Positions 34,589 to 43,269 of a stretch of DNA of 43,860 bases are shown one piece after another. This DNA comes from Sphingomonadales bacterium (lineage in GTDB: Bacteria; Pseudomonadota; Alphaproteobacteria; Sphingomonadales; Sphingomonadaceae). The stretch is taken from assembly GCA_027489365.1 (NCBI GenBank), contig JAIXZV010000063.1, positions 1 to 43,860 of the forward strand, given 5' to 3'. The notes under the pieces were generated by a model. It ran no database searches, was not told the origin of the DNA, and was given only the letters and a program-made list of their open reading frames with translations. The translations under genes and the position numbers were made by a program. The stretch's first letter is position 1; every line of letters starts with the position of its first letter.

Positions 34589-34644
34589 GGCTTGGATCAC
34601 CTTATTACGTGACTTTGGCCCGACCGCCTCTGTAAGCGAGCATC

Positions 34645-36087
34645 ATGACTGGCACACCCCTCACCTTCTATAACAGCCTCACACGCACGGCGGAGCCGTT
34701 CGTGCCGATCGATCCCGCGTTGGTGCGCATCTACACCTGCGGGCCGACGGTGTATAATTATCAGCACATCGGCAACATGCGCGCGTTCCTGTGCGCGGAC
34801 ACGCTCGGCCGCGTGCTGCGCTGGAAAGGCTATCCGACCAAGCACATCATCAACATCACCGATGTCGGGCATCTGACCAGCGATGCCGATGCGGGCGACG
34901 ACAAGATGGAAAAGGCCGCCGCGGCCCAGGCGAAATCGATCTGGGAAATCGCCGCGCATTATACCGCCGCGTTCAAGGACGACGTTGCGCGCCTCAACAT
35001 CGATCCCCCGGCCGAATGGACCGTCGCGACCGACCACATCCCGCAGATGATCGCGTTCGCGCAGGCGATCGAGAAGGATTGCTACCTGATCGAGGGCGGG
35101 CTGTATTTCGATACGACGCGGGTGCCGCATTACGGGAGCCTGGCGCGTGCCGTGTCGGACGCGGGCGAGAGCCGAATCGACCCCGTCTCGGGCAAGCGTA
35201 ACGCGGCTGATTTCGCAATCTGGCGGCGCTCACCACCCGGCGAGCAGCGCCAGATGGAATGGGATTCGCCTTGGGGCAAGGGTGCGCCGGGCTGGCACCT
35301 TGAATGCTCGGTGATGAGCCGCCAGCATCTCGGCCATCCGTTCGACATCCACACCGGGGGAATCGACCACCGCGAAATCCACCACCCCAACGAAATCGCA
35401 CAGAATCAGTCGTTTTGCGGCTGCGACGACAGCGGCGCGCGGATCTGGATGCACAACAACTTCCTGGTGGCCAAAAATCTGGAGGGGCGCGGCAGCAAGA
35501 TGTCGAAATCGACCGGCGACTTCCTGCGGCTGCAGACGTTGGTCGACGCTGGCTTCCACCCACTCGCCTACCGCATGATGTGCCTGCAGGCGCATTACCG
35601 CAGCGAGCTGGAATTCACCTGGGAGAATCTGGCGGCGGCGTTCACCCGGCTGAAGCGGTTGGTGATCGCGCGCGACGCGCTTCGCGCCCGCGACGATGAT
35701 GTGCTCAAGGGTGATACCGAACCGTATCTCGCGCGGCTGGAGGAAGCGGTCGCCGACGATCTGGCCACGCCGCGCGCGCTGACCGTGCTCGACGAACTCC
35801 TCGCCGACAAACGCCTGTCGCCGGCGGCGCGGCTGCGCGCGCTCGGCGATTTCGACGCAGTGCTGGGCCTCAAGCTCGAAACGCTGAACCGCGTCGACCT
35901 CCGCCTCCGCCCCGCCACCGCAACGCTTACCGAAGCAGAAATAGACGCCCACCTCATCGCCCGCCGCGAAGCGCGCGCGGCGAAGGATTTCGCCGCGTCC
36001 GACGCGATCCGCGATACGCTCGCCGCAGCCGGAGTCGAAGTGATGGACGGCGATTCGCTCGGCTGGGATTGGAAACTGAGCGTATGA
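34645..36087 (+). CDS. cysS: Cysteinyl-tRNA synthetase
   Basis: A 480-residue class I aminoacyl-tRNA synthetase. RIYTCGPTVYNYQHIGNMRA includes the zinc Cys and the HIGH-type HIGN; NITDVGHLTSDADAGDDKM, GWHLECSVMSRQHLG and IHTGGIDHREIHHPNEIAQ hold the other zinc ligands; GSKMSKSTGDFL is the KMSKS loop. The C-terminal RREARAAKDFAASDAIRD is the usual anticodon-side helix. It is translationally coupled by an ATGA overlap to the dehydrogenase gene. The start ATG 34645 gives the standard N-terminus. Confidence 0.97.
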   Translation: MTGTPLTFYNSLTRTAEPFVPIDPALVRIYTCGPTVYNYQHIGNMRAFLCADTLGRVLRWKGYPTKHIINITDVGHLTSDADAGDDKMEKAAAAQAKSIWEIAAHYTAAFKDDVARLNIDPPAEWTVATDHIPQMIAFAQAIEKDCYLIEGGLYFDTTRVPHYGSLARAVSDAGESRIDPVSGKRNAADFAIWRRSPPGEQRQMEWDSPWGKGAPGWHLECSVMSRQHLGHPFDIHTGGIDHREIHHPNEIAQNQSFCGCDDSGARIWMHNNFLVAKNLEGRGSKMSKSTGDFLRLQTLVDAGFHPLAYRMMCLQAHYRSELEFTWENLAAAFTRLKRLVIARDALRARDDDVLKGDTEPYLARLEEAVADDLATPRALTVLDELLADKRLSPAARLRALGDFDAVLGLKLETLNRVDLRLRPATATLTEAEIDAHLIARREARAAKDFAASDAIRDTLAAAGVEVMDGDSLGWDWKLSV

Positions 36088-37019
36088 AAGCCGTCCTCCC
36101 CGCTCTCGCCCGTGGCTTGCTGGAAGCGCACCTGCCCGCCGATCTCGACATCGCCTGGGTCACCACGCGCGAGGAGGCAACGGCGGCGATGGTTGACGCC
36201 GATATCGGCTGGGTCGATCTCTTCCCGCATGGCCTGACACCCGAGGCAGTGGCTGCGGCGACATCGCTGAAGTGGCTGTTCACCGCGATTGCCGGAATCG
36301 ATTCGCTCGACATGGCCAAGCTCGCGCATGACGGCACGATCGTCACCAACGGCACCGGGATCAACGCGATCGCTGTCGCCGAATATGCCGTGATGAGCGT
36401 GCTCGTCGCGGCCAAACGCTATGACGAGGTCGTGCGCATCGCCGATCGTCGCGCCTGGCCCGATTATGCGCCGGGACGGATCGAACTGTTCGAAACCAGT
36501 GCGCTCATCGTCGGCTATGGCGCGATCGGCAGACTGATCGGCGAGCGGCTGACCGCCTTCGGCGTCGCCGTCACCGGCGTCACCCGCTCCGGGCGCGACG
36601 GCACGCTGACCCCGGACGCTTGGAAGGCGAAGCTCGGCGATTTCGATTGGGTGATCCTCGCCGCCCCCTCGACCGATGCGACGCACGCGATGATCGGCAC
36701 GGCCGAACTCGCGGCGATGAAGCCCGGCGCGTGGCTGTTCAACCTCGGCCGCGGCGACATGGTCGATCAGGACGCGCTGATCGCCGCCCTCAAGGCGCAG
36801 CGCATCGGCGGCGCGTGCCTCGACACCGTCACGCCCGAGCCGCTGCCCGCAGAGGACCCGCTGTGGGTCGCCCCCAACCTGATCCACACAATGCACTTGT
36901 CGGGCCGCAGCCAGACTAAAATGTTCCAGCGTGCCGCCGCTTTGTTCCTGCGCAATCTCGACGCCTTCCGCGCCGGGCGGCCGATGGAGAATGTCGTGGA
37001 CTTGACCGCGGGGTATTGA
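36084..37019 (+). CDS. D-isomer-specific 2-hydroxyacid dehydrogenase family protein
   Basis: A 311-residue NAD(P)-dependent oxidoreductase. ATG 36084 overlaps the cysS stop (ATGA) and is preferred to an earlier in-frame ATG at 36069. The nucleotide fold shows [20 protein letters not shown]; the catalytic region has [19 protein letters not shown] (Arg), [16 protein letters not shown] (Glu) and HTMHLSG (His). The N-terminal domain is typical of the phosphoglycerate/glyoxylate reductase superfamily, but substrate cannot be told. Its stop codon lies within the first dyad of the regulatory cluster upstream of the DAHP synthase gene. Confidence 0.88.
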   Translation: MKAVLPALARGLLEAHLPADLDIAWVTTREEATAAMVDADIGWVDLFPHGLTPEAVAAATSLKWLFTAIAGIDSLDMAKLAHDGTIVTNGTGINAIAVAEYAVMSVLVAAKRYDEVVRIADRRAWPDYAPGRIELFETSALIVGYGAIGRLIGERLTAFGVAVTGVTRSGRDGTLTPDAWKAKLGDFDWVILAAPSTDATHAMIGTAELAAMKPGAWLFNLGRGDMVDQDALIAALKAQRIGGACLDTVTPEPLPAEDPLWVAPNLIHTMHLSGRSQTKMFQRAAALFLRNLDAFRAGRPMENVVDLTAGY

Positions 37020-37070
37020 ATTACCCCGTTTGGGAAATTTCTGCTTGCCCGCCTTACCCCGGCTGGGTAA
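37009..37070 (+). promoter_or_regulatory. Cluster of TACCCC dyads, candidate operator of the HTH-DAHP synthase gene
   Basis: Three dyads can be read. CGGGGTA (37009-37015) pairs with TACCCCG (37022-37028) over 6 bases. TTACCC-N5-GGGAAA lies at 37021-37037. TTACCC-N5-GGGTAA, a perfect dyad, lies at 37054-37070. The two TTACCC half-sites are 33 bases apart, about three helical turns, so would lie on one face of the DNA. There is no U-run, so a terminator is unlikely. The last dyad is inside the spacer of a possible promoter. The next frame begins with an HTH-like domain, suggesting autoregulation. Confidence 0.55.
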
Positions 37071-37073
37071 TGG
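37045..37073 (+). promoter_or_regulatory. Possible leaderless promoter in front of the HTH-like segment
   Basis: TTGCCC (37045-37050) and TAATGG (37068-37073) are 17 bases apart. A start 7-8 bases downstream would fall on the ATG at 37081, giving a leaderless mRNA. The perfect TTACCC/GGGTAA dyad fills the spacer and would block polymerase if bound. Weak hexamers; read by eye. Confidence 0.4.
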
Positions 37074-37080
37074 CCCGCGC

Positions 37081-37296
37081 ATGACGACGATGGCAGGCAT
37101 CAAGATCCGGCGCTTCCGCGAAGAACGTGCGCTCACCCGTGCGGCGTTCGGCGCGTGGTATGGCGCGCCGGGCTCGACCGTTCAGGGCTGGGAAGAAGAC
37201 GGCAAGCGCGCGAGCGGCCCGGTCGTCAATCAGATCGCCGCGAACGGCATCGCCACCCATGCCGATTGGTATATTCAAATGCGTACGGAGCAGGAC
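37081..37296 (+). other. In-frame HTH-like extension of the DAHP synthase frame
   Basis: From ATG 37081 (or 37090) the frame runs without a stop into the DAHP synthase. The 72 residues have an XRE-like helix-turn-helix look: [20 protein letters not shown], then [17 protein letters not shown], and a second part [18 protein letters not shown]. Codon choice matches the neighbours, so the segment looks protein coding. It is not part of usual class II DAHP synthases. Either the protein is a fusion of a DNA-binding domain and the enzyme, or a separate start at 37297 gives the enzyme alone, or both are made. No ribosome binding site precedes 37081; the leaderless promoter reading would explain this. 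Confidence 0.6.
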
Positions 37297-38667
37297 ATGA
37301 GCCGCTGGACCCCCGATAGCTGGACGCGCGCCGATGCGCGGCAAATGCCGACCTATCCGGACGCCGCCGCGCTCGATGCAGCGACCGATCAGCTCGCCTC
37401 CTTCCCCCCGCTGGTCTTCGCGGGCGAAGCGCGCAACCTGACCGCCGACCTCGCCCGCGTCGCCGAGGGCAAGGCCTTCCTGCTCCAAGGCGGCGATTGC
37501 GCGGAGTCCTTTGCCGAGCATAGCGCCAACAACATCCGCGACACCTTCCGCGTCATCCTCCAGATGGCGGTCGTGCTGACCTTCGCGTCGAAACTGCCGA
37601 CCGTGAAGCTCGGCCGGATGGCGGGGCAGTTCGCCAAGCCACGCTCGGCCGATACCGAGACTCAAGGTGACATTACGCTCCCCGCGTACCGCGGCGACAT
37701 CGTCAACGACATCGACTTCACCGCCGAGGGGCGTCAGCCCGATCCGCAGCGCATGATCCGCGCCTATAGCCAGTCGGCCGCGACGCTCAATCTGCTGCGC
37801 GCCTTCGCCGGTGGCGGCTATGCCAATCTCGCGCAAGTCCACCGCTGGACGCACGATTACATGGGCCGCAGCCCCTGGGCGAAGAAATATGCCGAGACCG
37901 CCGACCGGATCGGCGAAGCGCTGGAGTTCATGGCGGCGTGCGGGATCAGTCCGGAAACCGTGCCGCAACTGGCGCAACCCAGCTTCTACACCAGCCATGA
38001 GGCGCTGCTGCTGCGTTACGAGCAAGCGCTGACGCGGCAGGATTCGCTGACCGGCGACTGGTACGACACGTCGGCGCATTTCCTGTGGATCGGCGACCGC
38101 ACGCGCTTCGAAGGCAGCGCGCATGTCGAATATCTGCGCGGTATCGGCAATCCGATCGGGATGAAGTGCGGGCCAAGCCTCGAGCCGGACGCGCTGCTGC
38201 GCTTGCTTGACACACTCAATCCCAATCGCGTTCCTGGCCGCATGACGCTGATCACGCGCTACGGCCATGATAAGATCGAGGCGGGGCTGCCCAAGTTGGT
38301 GCGCGCGGTCCTGCGCGAGGGGCATCCCGTGGTGTGGAGCTGCGATCCGATGCACGGTAACGTGGTCAAAGCTGCAAATGGCTACAAGACGCGCCCGTTC
38401 GACCGTATCCTCGCCGAAGTGCGGGGCTTCTTTGCGGTCCATCGTGCTGAAGGCTCGATCGCTGGCGGGATCCATGCCGAAATGACCGGACAGAATGTCA
38501 CTGAATGCACTGGCGGCGCAGTCGATGTCACTGAGCAATCGCTGGCCGATCGTTATCACACGCATTGCGACCCGCGCCTCAACGCGGGTCAGTCGCTCGA
38601 ACTCGCTTTCCTGTTGGCAGAGATGCTCAACGTCGAAATGGCCGAGCGGCGGCGCGCGGCGGCCTGA
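37297..38667 (+). CDS. aroG: Class II 3-deoxy-7-phosphoheptulonate (DAHP) synthase
   Basis: A 456-residue enzyme joining phosphoenolpyruvate and erythrose-4-phosphate in the first step of the shikimate pathway. It is of the plant-like class [22 protein letters not shown] at the start, [48 protein letters not shown] and [19 protein letters not shown]. The metal and substrate residues (Cys in GGDCAE, His in DPMHGN, Glu in HAEMTGQ) are present. ATG 37297 gives the usual family length, with GGAG seven bases upstream. The frame is also open to ATG 37081, adding the HTH-like segment described separately; the longer product would be 528 residues. Confidence 0.95.
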   Translation: MSRWTPDSWTRADARQMPTYPDAAALDAATDQLASFPPLVFAGEARNLTADLARVAEGKAFLLQGGDCAESFAEHSANNIRDTFRVILQMAVVLTFASKLPTVKLGRMAGQFAKPRSADTETQGDITLPAYRGDIVNDIDFTAEGRQPDPQRMIRAYSQSAATLNLLRAFAGGGYANLAQVHRWTHDYMGRSPWAKKYAETADRIGEALEFMAACGISPETVPQLAQPSFYTSHEALLLRYEQALTRQDSLTGDWYDTSAHFLWIGDRTRFEGSAHVEYLRGIGNPIGMKCGPSLEPDALLRLLDTLNPNRVPGRMTLITRYGHDKIEAGLPKLVRAVLREGHPVVWSCDPMHGNVVKAANGYKTRPFDRILAEVRGFFAVHRAEGSIAGGIHAEMTGQNVTECTGGAVDVTEQSLADRYHTHCDPRLNAGQSLELAFLLAEMLNVEMAERRRAAA

Positions 38668-38687
38668 ACCGCCACGCGCCGTTCGGG

Positions 38688-38834
38688 TCAGACGACGCGG
38701 CGCCCCTGCAGCAGTCGTACAACCACGACGATGAGCGCGATCACCAGCAGCAAGTGAATCAACCCACCGCCAATGTGAACGGCAAAACCCAGTGCCCAGA
38801 GCACGAGCAGAACGACGACGATGGTCCAAAGCAT
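38688..38834 (-). CDS. Small two-helix membrane protein (lmo0937 family-like)
   Basis: A 48-residue hydrophobic protein: LWTIVVVLLVLWALGFAVHI and LIHLLLVIALIVVVVRLLQG form two helices joined by GGG, ending GRRVV. This fits the short lmo0937-type family of unknown function, widespread in bacteria. GGGAA about seven bases before ATG 38834 supports the start; the longer frame upstream overlaps the tRNA promoter and is not protein-like. It converges with the DAHP synthase gene, 20 bases from its stop. Confidence 0.72.
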   Translation of the reverse strand: MLWTIVVVLLVLWALGFAVHIGGGLIHLLLVIALIVVVVRLLQGRRVV

Positions 38835-38924
38835 TTGAAATTCCCAAGATTTCACGCACGGACCGCCTGTTCGGGCCGCAGCATTCAAAAAACGCCGCCC
38901 CACCGCGCAAGTTCCGCCCTCACC

Positions 38925-38953
38925 TTGACGCGGCCGCACGCGGTGCGTAAGGC
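38925..38953 (+). promoter_or_regulatory. Sigma-70-type promoter of tRNA-Glu
   Basis: TTGACG (38925-38930) and TAAGGC (38948-38953) with an exact 17-base spacer, ending 16 bases before the tRNA 5' end. This is the best promoter match in the window and was used as a guide to local promoter form. Confidence 0.68.
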
Positions 38954-38969
38954 CACCCCTCCCACGCAT

Positions 38970-39044
38970 GGCCCCTTCGTCTAGCGGTTAGGACGACGCC
39001 CTCTCACGGCGTAAGCACGAGTTCGATTCTCGTAGGGGTCACCA
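38970..39044 (+). tRNA. tRNA-Glu (anticodon CUC)
   Basis: A full cloverleaf can be drawn. The acceptor GGCCCCT (38970-38976) pairs with AGGGGTC (39034-39040) with one G-T pair. The anticodon stem ACGCC/GGCGT encloses CTCTCAC, anticodon CTC at 39003-39005. The T arm ACGAG-TTCGATT-CTCGT is standard. The discriminator is A and CCA is encoded (39042-39044). It reads GAG codons. No duplicate of its 3' end was seen elsewhere in the window, so no attachment-site pair is claimed. Confidence 0.96.
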
Positions 39045-39075
39045 AAATGCCTTCCAAACGATCCCGCAACGCGCG

Positions 39076-39661
39076 ATGGCCGCGCTGGATTTGCGCGAAG
39101 CGCAGAAAGGCGTGTTCGCGGCGACGGTGATCGTACTCCTGGTGGTTCCGGCAATCGTCGTCAGTCCCGACGTGGTATCGTACAAACTTTTCGGCCATCT
39201 GGGCGATCCCGCCTATGGCAAGATCGTGCGGCGCGTCGTGCCCAACTGCCTGTCTTGCATCTTCGCTGCAGCGATCACCTGGTCGGTGCTGGCGCATTTT
39301 ACTAGCCGGCTTAACTCCTCGGCCGCGCTCAATGTCTGCGACATTCACGAGAAGTTCGTGAACCCCAGTGCCGCGCGGCTCAACCTGTGGAGCATCGTCC
39401 GCTTTGTACTTCTCGCGATCGTGCCGCTTCATGACGGCGCGCGGCCATCGTCGGCGTCGCGCTGGCGGTCAACCGGCTGGTGTTGGGTGGACGAGCGACG
39501 CTGCTCTTCGTCGCGGCGCGCCGGGCACCAGCCGCGACATTGCCTCGGATACGACACCCCCGTCTCGCGCGAAGCGCGCGGTCCTTCCTTGGAGGGAAGT
39601 CAGCGGCGTCCCTGCCTTGCCCGATGGCAGCGTGCGCGAGATCGCGATGGGTGCATCATGA
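39076..39661 (+). pseudogene. Frameshifted membrane-protein remnant
   Basis: From ATG 39076 about 120 residues look like a real protein: KGVFAATVIVLLVVPAIVVS and CLSCIFAAAITWSVLAHF are membrane helices and WSIVRFVLLAIVPL starts a third. Near 39435-39444 the sense jumps to another frame (AIVGVALAVNRLVLGG then TLLFVAARRAP, a fourth helix), and from about 39530 a third frame reads like coding sequence (RAKRAVLPWREVSGVPALPD) to a stop at 39661. The nominal frame continues only as an Arg/Ser-rich shadow. So two indels broke a gene of about 190 codons, or sequence errors did. The family is not recognised. It starts 31 bases after the tRNA-Glu. The next 120 bases to mtnA hold nothing I can support. 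Confidence 0.55.
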
Positions 39662-39783
39662 GCAAGCAGGCTGATTTTGTATGACATGGCCAACCATGTC
39701 TCCCGGTGTTGCTATTTGCCACCGATGGCCGCAGCCCCGGCAGCGTCGCGGACGACCCGGCGCCCGTCGACGAACAGACCGGA

Positions 39784-40815
39784 TCACACCCGATCCAGCA
39801 AGCCTCGCTCGGTGAGATATCCCGTCACCAGGCGCGCCGGGGTTACGTCGAAGGCGGGGTTGGCGGCGTGCGAGGCCGTGATCCGGATCCGTCCGCCCTC
39901 GCCGGCCACGTACGCCACCTCATCGCCTGACCGCTCCTCGATCGGCACGTCCGCACCGGTCGGCGTGGCGGCATCGAAGGTGGTGTAGGGGAGCGCGACG
40001 TAAAACGGCACGTCGTTGTCGCGCGCGGCCAGCGCCTTCAGGTAGGTGCCGATCTTGTTGCAGACGTCGCCGTTGGCCGTCACGCGGTCGGTGCCGACGA
40101 TCACGGCATCGACCTGGCCCGTCATCATCAGATGCCCACCGGCATTGTCGGCGATGACAGTATGCGGCACGCCGTGCCCGGCCAGCTCGAACGCGGTGAG
40201 TAACGCACCCTGATTGCGCGGGCGCGTCTCGTCGACCCAGACATGCACCGGAATTCCGGCATCATGCGCGAGGTAGATCGGCGCGGTCGCGGTGCCATAA
40301 TCGACCGTCGCCAGCCATCCAGCATTGCAATGCGTCAGGATGTTGAGCGGGCGGTCGGGGTGCTGCGCGTGCAACTCGCGAAACAGCGCGAGGCCGTGTT
40401 CGCCGATCGCCTTGTTGAGCGACACATCCTCGTCGCAAATCGCATCGGCGCGCGCAAAGGCGGCGGAAGCGCGTTCGGCCGGGGCGAGGGGGGTAACGGC
40501 TGCGACGACAGCATCGAGCGCCCATTTGAGGTTGACTGCGGTCGGGCGCGCCTCGAGCAGCAGCGCGTAATTGGCGGCAAGCGAAGTATCCGATCCATCT
40601 TCGGCCAGCGCCATCGCGAGGCCGTAGGCGGCGGTCGCCCCGATCAGCGGTGCACCGCGCGTCCACATCTCGCGGATCGCGATCTCGGCATCGCGGGCGG
40701 AGCGGAGTTCGACCCACTTCACCGCCCACGGCAGTTCGCGCTGGTCGAGAATGTACGCCCCGGCGCCATCGGCGGTGCGTTTGATCGAGCGTTGGTGGAT
40801 GCCTTCGAGGATCAT
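39784..40815 (-). CDS. mtnA: S-methyl-5-thioribose-1-phosphate isomerase
   Basis: A 343-residue enzyme of methionine salvage that turns methylthioribose-1-phosphate into methylthioribulose-1-phosphate. TRGAPLIGATAAYGLAMAL, ILTHCNAGWLATVDYGTA (catalytic Cys), VDETRPRNQGALLTAFEL and GTDRVTANGDVCNKIGTYL (catalytic Asp) are the family blocks. It is the last of four mtn genes on the - strand, separated from mtnC by 91 bases that hold a large inverted repeat. The product is the substrate of MtnB. Confidence 0.96.
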   Translation of the reverse strand: MILEGIHQRSIKRTADGAGAYILDQRELPWAVKWVELRSARDAEIAIREMWTRGAPLIGATAAYGLAMALAEDGSDTSLAANYALLLEARPTAVNLKWALDAVVAAVTPLAPAERASAAFARADAICDEDVSLNKAIGEHGLALFRELHAQHPDRPLNILTHCNAGWLATVDYGTATAPIYLAHDAGIPVHVWVDETRPRNQGALLTAFELAGHGVPHTVIADNAGGHLMMTGQVDAVIVGTDRVTANGDVCNKIGTYLKALAARDNDVPFYVALPYTTFDAATPTGADVPIEERSGDEVAYVAGEGGRIRITASHAANPAFDVTPARLVTGYLTERGLLDRV

Positions 40816-40826
40816 TTTTCGTTGTC

Positions 40827-40894
40827 CGTTCGTGTCGAGCGAAGTCGAGACACCTGCGCGAACCCGGGTTTCTCGACTTCGCTCGAAACGAACG
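40827..40894. repeat. Large inverted repeat between mtnC and mtnA (dispersed sphingomonad-type element)
   Basis: Arms of 27 bases (40827-40853 and 40868-40894) pair with only two mismatches around a 14-base loop. The core CGAGCGAAGTCGAGA and its complement TCTCGACTTCGCTCG recall a REP-like element common in sphingomonad intergenic gaps; the family link is from memory. In the mtn transcript it would make a very stable hairpin between two cistrons, without a U-run. Confidence 0.85.
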
Positions 40895-40906
40895 GCGAGG
40901 GGGCGT

Positions 40907-41539
40907 TCATGCAGCTATCCCACTGAAATCAGAGATATCCCCATCGGCGCCCGCCCGATCAATCAACCGCGCGTCCATCCCCGCCGCCCGCGCCGCCGCG
41001 ACTTCCTCGGGCGTGTCCGACAAAAACAGCACGTCCGCAGGCGCCTCGCCAATCGCCGCCGCGATCTTCGCATACGACGCCGCCTCGCGCTTCGGCCCCG
41101 TCGTCGTATCGAAATAACCCGAGAACAGCGGCGTCAGATCGCCCGCCTCGCTATGGCCAAACAGCAACCGCTGCGCCGCGACCGAACCCGACGAAAACAC
41201 GTACAGCGCCACGCCCGCCGCGTGCCAGCGCCGCAAACCCGCCACGGCGTCCGGGTAGACATGGCCGGTGAACGCCCCCGCGGCATAGCCATCCGCCCAG
41301 ATCATGCCCTGCAACGCCTTGAGCGGCGTGGCCTTGCGGTCCTCGTCGATCCAGCCCAGCAACGTGGCTACGGGATCTCCTGGCGCGATGGCGACGACGT
41401 CCGCAAGGATCGGCGCGACCTCCGCCGGATGCGCCGCGATATAATCGGCCAGCCGCGCGCGGGCATAGGGGAACAGGACATCGGCGACGAAGGAGATGCT
41501 GGATGTCGTGCCTTCGATATCGGTCAGGATCGCCTTCAC
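40907..41539 (-). CDS. mtnC: Acireductone synthase (enolase-phosphatase)
   Basis: A 210-residue HAD-superfamily enzyme that enolises and dephosphorylates 2,3-diketo-5-methylthiopentyl-1-phosphate to acireductone. [20 protein letters not shown] holds the MtnC form of the HAD nucleophile motif (D-x-E-G-T-T), with [17 protein letters not shown] and [17 protein letters not shown] as the later motifs. The start is GTG 41539, overlapping the mtnD stop as GTGA. It runs in the order mtnB-mtnD-mtnC. Confidence 0.95.
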   Translation of the reverse strand: MKAILTDIEGTTSSISFVADVLFPYARARLADYIAAHPAEVAPILADVVAIAPGDPVATLLGWIDEDRKATPLKALQGMIWADGYAAGAFTGHVYPDAVAGLRRWHAAGVALYVFSSGSVAAQRLLFGHSEAGDLTPLFSGYFDTTTGPKREAASYAKIAAAIGEAPADVLFLSDTPEEVAAARAAGMDARLIDRAGADGDISDFSGIAA

Positions 41540-42075
41540 GCGACGGGCTCGAGCCGCGGGAAGCGCGTGGCGATGTCGCTGCCGGTGAACTTCGCGACCC
41601 AGCCATCGGGGTTCACGAACAAGCGGATCGCGGTGAAGCGCGGTGCCGCGCCCATGTCGAACCAGTGGGGCACCCCGGCCGGTACCGAAATCAAGTCACC
41701 CGCCGTGCACAGCATGTTGAACACCCGGCCGTCCTGGTGGAGCGTGAACAGCCCCTGCCCCTCGACAAAGAAGCGTACCTCATCCTCGCCATGGGTGTGT
41801 TCGGATAGGAATTTGGTGCGCATGATCGCCCGATCGGGATGATCGGGCGTGACGGTCGCGACATCGATCGAGCGATAGCCGCCCTCGGCAGTCAAAGCCG
41901 CAATCTCCCCGGCATAGGCCGCGAGCAGATCGTCGCCCGGCGCGAGTGGTCGCAACGACCATCGCTCGAAGCGCACGCCGATCTCCGCCAGCGCCGCCGT
42001 AATCGCGGCCGCATCGTCGGTGTCGAGCAGCGGGGTGGTGCCGTCGCTCTCGGCAAAGACCTGCAAATGGCTCAT
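41536..42075 (-). CDS. mtnD: Acireductone dioxygenase
   Basis: A 179-residue cupin enzyme that cleaves acireductone to the keto acid of methionine and formate (iron form). The metal-binding set is clear: [19 protein letters not shown] (two His and Glu) and [12 protein letters not shown] (His). ATG 42075 overlaps the mtnB stop as ATGA; an in-frame upstream extension reads inside mtnB and is rejected. The C-terminal domain [18 protein letters not shown] is usual. Both Fe and Ni forms exist in the family and the sequence does not tell which. Confidence 0.95.
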   Translation of the reverse strand: MSHLQVFAESDGTTPLLDTDDAAAITAALAEIGVRFERWSLRPLAPGDDLLAAYAGEIAALTAEGGYRSIDVATVTPDHPDRAIMRTKFLSEHTHGEDEVRFFVEGQGLFTLHQDGRVFNMLCTAGDLISVPAGVPHWFDMGAAPRFTAIRLFVNPDGWVAKFTGSDIATRFPRLEPVA

Positions 42076-42686
42076 CGAAAGCTCCGTTCGGCCAGTTCGG
42101 CGGCGATCATCCATTCCACTGCCTCGACGACGCGCTCGGCCTCGGCCATGTCGCGCCCCCATCCGTAAAGACCGTGGCTGCGAATAAGATAGGCCGGGAT
42201 CGCGCCTGGTTCCAGCAGGCGCGGCGCGATCGCCGCGTCGAGCGCGGCCATGTCCTGGCTGTTGTCGACGATCGGCAGCGTGACCGCGCTATCGTGGGTA
42301 TCGATGCCCGGCAGCGCCTTCAGCATCTCGTGGCCGGCCAAGACATAGCCGTCAGCCGGCGTCGCACGGCTGAGTCCCACCGCAGCTGGCGAATGGCTGT
42401 GCAGTACGGCGCCGCAATCCGGGAACATGCGATACAGCGCCAGATGCAGCGCGGTCTCCGCCGAAGGCTTCTTGCCATCGAGCGATTGGCCACGCGCATC
42501 GACCCGCATGACGTCGTCAGGGGTCAGCCGACCCTTGTGCCGTCCGGATACCGTGACGGCAAAGCTGCCATCGTCAAGCCGCACCGAATAATTACCCGCG
42601 GTCGCCGGCGCCCAGCCCTTGCCATCGAGCCAGCGCCCGACGGCGACGATCGCGTCCTGCGCATGTGCAAACGAAAGCTTCGTCAT
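42072..42686 (-). CDS. mtnB: Methylthioribulose-1-phosphate dehydratase
   Basis: A 204-residue class II aldolase-fold enzyme giving the diketo phosphate used by MtnC. GWAPATAGNYSVRLDDGSF, HKGRLTPDDVMRVDARG, AVLHSHSPAAVGLSR (zinc His) and YLIRSHGLYGWGRDMAEAER (zinc His) mark the family. It heads the - strand salvage set and is coupled to mtnD. No S-adenosylmethionine-type riboswitch was recognised in the leader. Salvage kinase or phosphorylase genes (mtnK, mtnP) are not in the window. Confidence 0.95.
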   Translation of the reverse strand: MTKLSFAHAQDAIVAVGRWLDGKGWAPATAGNYSVRLDDGSFAVTVSGRHKGRLTPDDVMRVDARGQSLDGKKPSAETALHLALYRMFPDCGAVLHSHSPAAVGLSRATPADGYVLAGHEMLKALPGIDTHDSAVTLPIVDNSQDMAALDAAIAPRLLEPGAIPAYLIRSHGLYGWGRDMAEAERVVEAVEWMIAAELAERSFR

Positions 42687-43269
42687 CGCGCGGCGATCGC
42701 CTCAGCGCGCCGTCGATTGGATAACGGGCATCGATCCGTCGCCGCCAACTTCGGAGTTATCGCCGCTATCATCATGACAATCGTCGCTTAGCTTTGCTTT
42801 CCCTCAACGTCCATTCACGCTCGTGATTTTGGTCAGAGTCAGCAGGTTCAAATGGCCAGCTTGGTATCGAGGGCACCTGCAGCAGAGTAGTGGACAACCA
42901 TCAAAACCCGCCGCTATTGCCGCGCGATGGGTATTACAGCGACGATCATCAACACCACCACCGGTCAGCCGATCCAACGGTTCACGTTCGGGCGGATGCC
43001 GAAACCGTGGGTTTCGTTCAATCTGGAAACCGGCGAATTGGTGACCGCCGACCGCGTCGAGGTCGGCAAACCCGCACCGGGCAAATTCGTCGCTCCGGTT
43101 TCGGTCTGGGTGACGCCGAAAGGCTGATCTGGGGCGGAAACGGGCTGCTCGCCGCGACCGCGCCGCGCTGGCAATCCGCAGCGGCGTCGCTTAAAGCACT
43201 GGCACCACGCCCAGCCGATCAGGCCCTGCCTCCGGCGGACGTCACGCCAACCGCGATGTGTACAGATCG
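42687..43269. other. Sparsely coding gap between mtnB and the response regulator
   Basis: This 583-base divergent stretch holds only one weak small frame (42927-43127, listed separately). The part next to mtnB (42687-42850) is the most A/T-rich and should carry the promoter of the salvage operon, but no hexamer pair with good spacing was found. Bases 43128-43269 show nothing I can support. Confidence 0.5.
42927..43127 (+). CDS. Possible small protein of unknown function
   Basis: A 66-residue frame, GITATIINTTTGQPIQRFTF then PKPWVSFNLETGELVTADRV, with codon choice like real genes here and a beta-rich, soluble character. No signal, membrane helix or known motif is seen and there is no convincing ribosome binding site before ATG 42927. 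It lies 142 bases upstream of the response regulator. It may be a real small gene or a remnant. Confidence 0.35.
   Translation: MGITATIINTTTGQPIQRFTFGRMPKPWVSFNLETGELVTADRVEVGKPAPGKFVAPVSVWVTPKG

Noticed and set aside
38970..39784. Integration site (att) at tRNA-Glu
   Set aside because: No direct repeat of the tRNA 3' end and no integrase gene in the window.
42687..42830. SAM-type riboswitch upstream of mtnB
   Set aside because: No recognisable SAM-I, SAM-II or SAH aptamer core could be drawn by eye.
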